64,000 bases of DNA from contig NC_092354.1 in the NCBI RefSeq assembly GCF_963676685.1, positions 25,886,193 to 25,950,192 of the forward strand, written 5' to 3'. The position numbers and the translations under genes are program-made. Numbering within the stretch: position 1 is the first letter of the stretch; each line of letters begins with the position of its first letter. The notes beneath the pieces were generated by a model. The model was not told where the DNA came from, did not search any database, and saw only the letters and a program-made list of their open reading frames with translations. This DNA is from Mytilus edulis (Eukaryota > Mollusca > Bivalvia > Mytilida > Mytilidae). Of this stretch, positions 56,986 to 64,000 are shown piece after piece.

Positions 56986-57540
56986 AATTTCAATAAAGGA
57001 CTTTGAGACACCAGCACGAAGAGTCGAATAAGGATCCGATCCACATGTATTCCAGATGGAATGAATATTTCCAAATGTAGCATCATCACAGTTCAAAAGA
57101 TTAAGAGATGATTAACGGATTAAATGAAGGGACACTTTTGGATTAACACCGTTGAGTCCATATAACCCAGCGCCCATGAGAGAATAAACAGTCTGTCGAG
57201 CTAATTGTTTGCGACATGGGACTACATCCTTAGTTCCAGAACGGGAGAGCTTATCTCGCTGAATTCCTAAATGAACAGCATTAACTGGAATATCTAAAGT
57301 TCTCCATTGATGGACCAGTCGGGAGAGTCCGGACATCTGTAATTCTGTACACAAGATTTTTGACTGCTTATCAAATAACGGAATTTATTTGCATGAAAAG
57401 TTTGTAAAACTAGCATAGTCTGTATTTCATATGGACAATTAGAAACTAATGTGACGTCGTCAGCTATAGTAGGCACGCCTACATAATGGGGCCAATATGC
57501 GAACCAATACGATATGTTCAAGGTTAAGTTTGTTAACGGT
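56986..57540 (-). pseudogene. LINE reverse-transcriptase fragment (CR1/jockey-like)
   Basis: The minus-strand trace contains the polymerase active-site box 'YVGVPTIADDVTLVSNCPYE' (ADD is the catalytic pair), 'HANKFRYLISSQKSCV', then after a frameshift 'VHLGIQRDKLSRSGTKDV', 'QLARQTVYSLMGAGLYGLNG', 'VNPKVSLHLI' and, past stops, 'GNIHSIWNTCGSDPYSTLRA'. This is palm and thumb plus the beginning of the C-terminal tail of a non-LTR retrotransposon. The 5' side is cut by a 148-bp MITE at 57545. Confidence 0.75.
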
Positions 57541-57544
57541 GGCC

Positions 57545-57692
57545 TAGTCCAAATAATTATGAAGTACATGAAGTAAGGCGTCAAAGAAAAAAAAATATAA
57601 TAGCCTTTCAAGACGTCATAATTATTTCGGAGTAAGGCGTCAAAGAAAAAAAATTATAATAGCCTTTCAAGACGTCATAATTATTTGGACTA
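57545..57692. mobile_element. 148-bp MITE with TA-flanked TAGTCCAAATAATTATGA ends
   Basis: TAGTCCAAATAATTATGA and its exact inverse TCATAATTATTTGGACTA bound it; TA at both ends fits a Tc1/mariner-type duplication. Inside, a 60-bp block (GTAAGGCGTCAAAGAAAAAA to CAAGACGTCATAATTATTT) is duplicated in tandem. Confidence 0.75.
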
Positions 57693-57959
57693 TTAAAGGG
57701 TGACCCTGTGAATTTGTCAGTATTGTTTTTATATCTGTAAAAAACAATTCTATTGATTTACCTTATATTTTATGACAATTTGATTTTAACATAACATACC
57801 TTTGTATGTAAACAGCTCTATTTATGTGACATATGTTTTCATACTGGCTATTGCACTGTTTTCTGGTATTTAACGACTTAAACGAGTCGCCACAAACGAA
57901 GTCGTCCTTTTACGAGGGTTGTAATGGGATTACCTCTTCTTCTTTCGTTAATTAATGAA

Positions 57960-59215
57960 GGACCTGTAAATCTATAATTATATTCAAGATAATAAACAAA
58001 AACAGCAAAATTTCCTTAAAATTATCAATTCAGGGGCAGCAACCCAACAACAGGTTGTCTGATTCATCTGAAAATTTCAGGGCAGATAGATCTTGACCTG
58101 ATAAACAATAATATCCAACGTCAGATTTGCTCTAAATGGTTTGGTTTTTGAGTTATAAGCCAAAAACTGCATTTGACCCCTATGTTCTATTTTTAGCAAT
58201 GGCGACCATGTTTGTTGATAGATCATAACTTCGGATACAATTTACAAACTAGATACCCTAAGGAACATTCAGTTAAAGTTTGGAAGTATTTGGCCCAGTA
58301 GTTTCAGAGGAGAAGATTTTTGTAAAAGATTACTAAGATTTACGAAAAATGGTTAAAAATTGACTATAAAGGGCAATAACTCCTAAAGGGGTCAACTGAC
58401 CATTTCCGTCATGTTGACTTATTTGTAAATCTTACTTTGCTGAACATTATTGCTGTTTACAGTTTATCTCTATCTATAATAATATTCAAGATAATAACCA
58501 AAAACAGCAAAATTTCTTTAAAATTACCAATTCAGGGGCAGTAACCCAACAACAGGTTGTCTGATTCATCTTAAAATTTCAGGGCAGATAGATCTTGACC
58601 TGATAAACAATATTATCCCATGTCAGATTTGCTCTAAATGCTTTGGTTTTTGAGTTATAAGCCAAAAACTGCATTTGACCCTATGTTCTATTTTTAGCAA
58701 TGGCGACCATGTTTGTAGATAGATCACAACTTCGGATACAATTTACAAACTAGATACCCTAAGGAACATTCAGTTAAAGTTTGGAAGTATTTGGCCCAGT
58801 AGTTTCAGAGGAGAAGATTTTTGTAAAAGATTACTAAGATTTACGAAAAATGGTTAAAAATTGACTATAAAGGGCAATAACTCCTAAAGGGGTCAACTGA
58901 CCATTTCCGTCATGTTGACTTATTTGTAAATCTTACTTTGCTGAACATTATTCCTGTTTACAGTTTATCTCTATCTATAATAATATTCAAGATAATAACC
59001 AAAAACAGCAAAATTTCCTTAAAATTACCAATTCAGGGGCAGCAACCCAACAACAGGTTGTCTGATTCATCTGAAAATATCAGGGCAGATAGATCTTGAC
59101 CTGATAAACAATATTACCCCATGTCAGATTTGCTCTAAATGCTTTGGTTTTTGAGTTATAAGCCAAAAACTGCATTAGACCCCTATGTTCTATTTTTAGC
59201 AATGGCTAATAGATA
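57960..59215 (+). repeat. Tandem repeat, about 502-bp period, 2.4 copies
   Basis: TTCAGGGGCAGCAACCCAAC starts near 58029, 58531 and 59032. Units are very similar (for example CCATGTTTGTTGATAGATCA versus CCATGTTTGTAGATAGATCA), so the array is young. Related to 19960-20830. Non-coding. Confidence 0.9.
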
Positions 59216-59224
59216 TGCTATATT

Positions 59225-59578
59225 ACTTAAATCTTCAAAATTTTAGCATTTTGGTTAATTTTTAGACGGTTTTAAGTTGTATTTGATGATAATACAAAAC
59301 ATATATAAAGGTTGAGGATGAATACGGATGCGGCCACTTTCATTTGTAACAAAAACCATCCTAAAAGTGGCGGTTTTTTTTGGCATATTTGATAGATTTT
59401 TCATATTTAAGCTTGAATAAGAGCGTTTTTCATCACTAAATCAAGTAAAATCTTTCACTCAAACTAATCGAATCAATTGAAATAGAAACTTAAGTGTTTA
59501 GAAAGTGATCAAAAACTTTCGTTAGATGAACCTGAAATTTGAGGCCAAAATCGGCCCTTACCGGACCTACTCCTTTAC
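59225..59578. repeat. Right half of the AAAGGA...GGTCC MITE, second copy
   Basis: Matches 26760-27139 (CATATATAAAGGTTGAGGAT, GGCCACTTTCATTTGTAACA, CGGACCTACTCCTTTA). It begins directly after the 502-bp array, so the left half was lost or replaced there. Confidence 0.75.
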
Positions 59579-60379
59579 ACTTTGAAATAACAAATTAATA
59601 ATTTGATATACACATAGTCTTCTCAAGTACACTTTAGCGAAAGATTAAAGAAAGCAAGTCCATAAGTTTTGATGTTGGGCAGTAAAAGTCTCCGCAGTTT
59701 TAAACAAGTGAAACTGCGAGCTACTGCTCCCTGATGATACCCCCGCCGCAAGTGGATAATATTAATAGTGTAAAAATACACAAGTGTTCGGTAAACAGGA
59801 AGTTGTCAAGTGATCAACCTGAAAACGCATCACACGGTATAGCTGACTTAGATAAACCCTGAAATCCTTGTATTGTAGTTGCTGAGAAAAATGCAAAAAA
59901 ACAATATTCATGGGACGGACGGACTGACTGACGGAAGGACAGACAGAGGTAAAACAGTATACCCACCCTTTTTTAAAGCGTGGGTAAACAAAGCTTGAAA
60001 CTTATTCAAAAACGACTAATTCTGAATTGGCATGTCCGAAGTCATTTAGCAACCTTTAGCTGGAGCGTTTTTCGTCAATTGCAGCCTCTTCATATTAGTT
60101 TTGTTTTTATCGTTTCATCTATAAAATGAAGGCAATTAATTTTCTCATTTAAGTTTTTTCTTTAAACGGTACATGTTTTGACAGAATTTCTTAAGAGTGA
60201 CCAATAACTGATTACAAATATACTACTACTAGTTCAGAAAGACAAAATGATGTTGTTCGTGTGTGTCTTGACTATAACTATGTACTGTGGTTTCTGTTTT
60301 GATGTAATTCCTGTTTTTGAAAGTTACTGTTATTATTTGGTTGCAGTGTAATGATTTTACAGTTTTACTCACTTTGGAA
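59579..60379. other. No gene seen
   Basis: Unremarkable, with a short GGACGGACGGACTGACTGAC run near 59915-59940. Confidence 0.45.
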
Positions 60380-60820
60380 AATGCATCATATACATCCAAG
60401 GCCTTGCGCTGAAGTCCGACACTTATCCCAGCTAATGCAGAAAGACCCTGGTAGATGATCATGAACACAATGATAAAGCCGAATTAAGTTATTGCGTTCA
60501 AAAGAGAAACCGCTTCATGCTTTGTGTTGTTATCCCAGGGATCATCTCACATTTGTATTTATGTAGGCCATAAAAAATAAAATTTAAAGACTACTACAAA
60601 CACATAAGAGTCAAAGAAATGGGAATATGCATAATGTCTTTCTGCCCATCGTGTTTTGCAAAGATCTAACAGAGGCTTTCTCTTGTTTGTTGACGAAACG
60701 GATTGTTCAATGATACTTTCCAGTACTTCTTGACGTTTTGGGCTGTATCTGTAGAACAGACAGACTTCTTTCATTTTTGTAACAGTATGGGCTACATCTT
60801 TTTGTTTGCATGCATGCAAG
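60380..60820 (-). pseudogene. hAT-type transposase fragment (ZMYM1/DUF4371-like)
   Basis: Minus strand, two exon-like pieces. 60819-60590 reads 'RYSPKRQEVLESIIEQSVS', 'KRKPLLDLCKTRWAERHYAY' and 'SHFFDSYVFVV'; the 'LLDLC.TRW.ERH.A...F' motif is diagnostic for this hAT group. 60482-60383 reads 'MIIYQGLSALAGISVGLQRK' and 'ALDVYDAFSK' and ends at AAA|GTGAGT, matching the later 'L.GI...LQ....D...A' region. The catalytic N-terminal half is missing; a plus-strand fragment of similar type lies at 63180-63640. Confidence 0.65.
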
Positions 60821-61700
60821 GCAGCAAATAATAAACATTATTCGGGCTCCTCCAGTTTAAGTTATCGTGTCAGTATTACAAAAGAATGAGGGATATGGTT
60901 ATGTGTCAAAGGTAATATTAAATATTTGCAAATTACACTTTTATGTGTTTTTTCCATAAAAAAGTTATTCCGATGTATATTATTGAATAAAAATATTCTG
61001 TTCCAGCAAATGACAAAAAAATATTCAAAATCCAGATTTTCCCCTGATAGTTTTTAATTTTAAAGAAGGAGAAAAAATGATTATTCGCATCACAGACTCA
61101 ATGAAATAACTTTATATACAAACTTTGAAGGTCAAAAAATTACTCCTGATATTGTTTGTTTGTCATTTTACTTCAGCTTTGAATCAGCAAACGACATGAT
61201 GAGATAACGAGCCGAGTGCGTTAAATTTAGCTCTAATGTCATAATATAATTAAAGACACTTGTAAAAGTGGAGCTCCCAAGCTTTACATACAAGCGGCTG
61301 TTTAGTAAACTTTATCAAAAGCGGCTTCTTGATCTCAGAGATAGTGAACCTTCTCTCTGTTTCTAAGAGTACAATATCGCTAGAATAGGCGATTCCTTAT
61401 TTCTGAAATGCTACTTCGCATAGCCGAAGTTGGTGTGAAAACGGCAGACGATGACCCCACAGCATACGAAGGTGCTCCATTTTCAACGTTAGGTGTATCG
61501 AACATATTTTCCCGAATTTATTTCTGAATCGGTGCTAATCGCCAATTGTTTGCAAACCAAGTCTGCTTTATTCGGAATCAGATACACTCTGTATCATATG
61601 TTCATCTATTCTTTCTTTTTTAAAATTATAGGTGTAGGTGTTCTGCATTTATGAAATGCCGCCAAAACTAAACAAAAATCACGTGCCAAAAAGTTGAAGT
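60821..61700. other. No gene seen
   Basis: No supported coding or repeat structure. Confidence 0.45.
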
Positions 61701-62110
61701 TCGATGTCAACATAACAAGGTTTTAACTTTATGTCGTGTATTATAGCCCGCCCCTCCATCCTTAATCAACTGAACAGCTAATTTACACACTCTGTCAAGT
61801 GGACCATTAAAGTCGATTGTTGAAATGACAATACAATACGATTTATGAATACCACAAAGGCCATATAAAGTAATAAAAAAATACGATTTTGACATTTATA
61901 TGAAAGAAAACGACTAAAAGCATCAATACTTTTATCTCACACACAATTTTGTTGACCATGACAAATGTATCTACAGCTGTGGATTTGTTTTTCTTGACAT
62001 TAGGGAAGAGTGTTTTGTAATACTGAATTGCTTTGTTGCCCTTACGCTTTGAACCACCAAGTCCAGCATATGTAAAAGCAAACCAGAAGCATATATTCTG
62101 AACTAAACAT
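61701..62110 (-). other. Two possible exons of an unknown gene
   Basis: Minus strand: 'AGLGGSKRKGNKAIQYYKTL' and 'FPNVKKNKSTAVDTFVMVNK' (about 62070-61930), then 'STIDFNGPLDRVCKLAVQLI' and 'KDGGAGYNTRHK' (about 61840-61740). Both read like protein; they are possibly neighbouring pieces of the hAT-type element or of a host gene. No domain recognised. Confidence 0.3.
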
Positions 62111-62439
62111 TTCAAATATACACTTATGTAAATAATTTCTAAGTCTAAAGTTTGCACTTAATGTCTTACCATTTGAGCTTTGCATAACAGTACTTGAATT
62201 TATTATCTTGCATTATCAACTTGATATTTTTTATATTTTATAATACAAATTTTCGCTCTTTCATTTCATCATTGATGTCTAATGTTTACACTAAGCATTT
62301 CGGTATTTTTGACATGTCATGAAAACAGCCCATCATAAAGCCCAACTCCAACAAACATGTATTTATTTAAGTGAATGGGGATCATGACAATACATTTTAA
62401 TATTTCAGCTAACTAATTTTCAAAGACAAGACGATGTCA

Positions 62440-63105
62440 TGCGATCTTTGCTTAACATCATGTACTTTCAACTGTATGTCGTATAGTTTCAAGTGAGCAT
62501 AGTGTATGGTAAGCCTATCGTGACATTATACTGATAAGCCATCGTGCTATCTTAGCTTAACATCATAAACTTTCAACTGTACGTCATGTAGTTTCAAGTG
62601 AGCATATTGTATGGTAAGCCTATCAGGACACCTCATTGCCATACCATCGTGCCATCTAAGCTGAACATCATAAACTTTAAGCTGTAATTCTTGTAGTTTA
62701 AAGTGATCATATTGTATGGACAGCCTTTCGTGACATTACTATGATATACTATCGTGCTTTCTTAACTTATCATGATGTACTTTCAACTGTACGTCGTGTA
62801 GTTTTAAGTGAACATATTGTATGGTAAGCTTATCGGGACATTATCTTTATATACCATCTTGTTATCATGGCTAAACATCACGTACTTTCAACTGTATGTC
62901 GTATAGTTTCAAGTGAGCATAATTTATGGTAAGCCTAACGGGACATTATATGTATATACTATCGTGCTCTTAGCTGAACATCACGTACTTTCCACTGTAC
63001 GTCGTATAGTGTATGCCATGGTAAGCCCCTCGTTACATTATACTGATAAACCATCGTTTTATCTTAGCTTAATATTATGTACTTGAAACTGTACGTCTTG
63101 GCTAA
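62440..63105 (+). repeat. Tandem repeat, about 105-bp period, 6-7 copies
   Basis: CATCATGTACTTTCAACTGT-type unit starts lie near 62455, 62561, 62665, 62770, 62876, 62979 and 63069. Units share GTTTCAAGTGAGCATA, GTATGGTAAGCC and CCATCGTGCTATCTTAGC. Units are diverged from each other; non-coding. Confidence 0.9.
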
Positions 63106-63179
63106 TCTACAATCATGATAATGAGAAGGTTAACGGTTGCATGACTTGAAGTATATAAATTGCATATGAGACAAATGGC

Positions 63180-63640
63180 ACCAACCTCAGATTGGGAACA
63201 ATTAGAACTAATCAAAATCCAGAAGGCCACACCATGATTAAAAAGAAATGTAAAGCGAAATTTATGGAAAAATTAGACACCAAAACACAAACAGTAGCAA
63301 AGAGAGCATATTTCCTGGTGAACAGGGCACTGTTCACCAAAATGTCATTCCTATTTCCGAATACGCATTATATTGCAAAACAACTGTCCTTCAGTGACTG
63401 TGTTAAATAATGGCTGCTGGACATATAAAGACATAGATATAGCTAATACCTGTATTACTGACAAATCATGTAAAAAATTTGATAGTAGTGTGGCATGGTT
63501 GAAAACTAGAGTAGGATGTTATAGTTAAAGAAGACAAGTATTTATCCAAATTTGATGGATCCACTGATGTTTCGTCAAAGGACATTGTATACATTAGAAA
63601 AATGACAATTCTTATATCATAGTTCGTTTAAATACTAAAC
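63180..63640 (+). pseudogene. hAT-type transposase N-terminal fragment, decayed
   Basis: Plus-strand frame 63192-63410 ('HTMIKKKCKAKFMEKLDTKT', 'VAKRAYFLVNRALFTK') is followed after stops by 'DSSVAWLKTRVGCYS' and 'YLSKFDGSTDVSSKDIVYIR'. The 'DGSTD' motif is the first catalytic-aspartate region of ZMYM/DUF4371-type hAT transposases. Several stops separate the pieces. It lies 2.4 kb from, and in opposite orientation to, the C-terminal-type fragment at 60380-60820. Confidence 0.5.
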
Positions 63641-64000
63641 ATTTAATTTGCATGTTCTCCCTTCTGTTCCTGGAGTATGTTATTATATTTATCTTTTTAT
63701 TTTCTTTACTAATTGTTTATCCAGCATTGAATGGTCCACAAATTTATCTGTAGAACATTGCAAGTCTATGGTCGATATGACTAACAATTTGCAGCAAGTT
63801 GAAGATTTAACAAATTTGTACAAATTAATAATATTTTAGATAAATCTGTTACATGTACTTTAACTTAATCATAACATAATTAAGCAATTGAAATTTTAAA
63901 TAATTCTTAGTTTAACACAAGTTTTGACAGCAACTAAACGAGTTAATGAAGTCTTGAATAGTTCCAACATAAACAGAAAATATCAAGCCTCTTTAGATTT
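63641..64000. other. No gene seen at the right edge
   Basis: AT-rich. The frame 63648-63839 includes 'STNLSVEHCKSMVDMTNNLQ', possibly a further trace of the element to the left, too weak to call. Confidence 0.3.

Overview
The window looks like nuclear DNA of a bivalve mollusc, most likely a mussel (Mytilidae). It is AT-rich, genes are split by introns with GT-AG splice sites, there are no bacterial-style operons, and short dispersed repeats recur in both orientations. The genus is an inference from recalled repeat families; no search was run. I see no rRNA, tRNA, CRISPR array or complete conserved host gene. Nearly everything recognisable is transposon-derived.

Layout. 0.16-9.22 kb is a complete Harbinger (PIF/Harbinger) DNA transposon with 34-bp terminal inverted repeats and a 3-bp CAG target duplication. 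It carries an intact five-exon DDE transposase (minus strand) and a Myb/SANT-like partner gene (plus strand) whose frame-consistent model holds three stop codons. It sits inside an older decayed transposase-like gene that continues on both sides (1-158 and 9.23-10.73 kb). 11-14 kb holds three miniature or fold-back elements. 15.3-17.3 kb holds the best candidate for an undescribed gene: four exons, all joined in phase 0, giving about 190 residues. 18-22 kb has repeats, an unknown minus-strand ORF broken by an amber stop, and a LINE endonuclease domain. 24.2-26.4 kb holds decayed PIF1-like and RecQ-like helicase genes side by side. 26.6-28.5 kb holds two elements with terminal inverted repeats. 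29.1-30.4 kb holds two well-preserved exons from the C-terminal end of a CMC/EnSpm-type transposase. 32-35 kb is a minus-strand pile of decayed transposase fragments (DUF6589-type, DDE_Tnp_4-type and one unassigned).

35.72-50.86 kb is bounded by two arrays of CACATGTG/CACATGCG motifs in opposite orientation. They share an 18-bp outer and a 16-bp inner perfect inverted repeat, so the whole 15.1 kb may be one very large CACTA-like non-autonomous element. Inside are many nested repeats, including a TTAA-flanked insertion whose empty site can be read from neighbouring tandem units.

52.2-54.4 kb is a broken Merlin (ISXO2-like) transposase interrupted by a hairpin-ended minisatellite insertion. 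54.4-64 kb contains tandem repeats with periods near 168, 502 and 105 bp, a LINE reverse-transcriptase fragment abutting a P-element-like fragment, and two hAT-type fragments.

How the parts relate: only the Harbinger transposase looks able to make a full catalytic protein. Harbinger elements normally need both the transposase and the Myb-like protein, so this copy may depend on a partner supplied from elsewhere. The other elements record successive nested insertion and decay.
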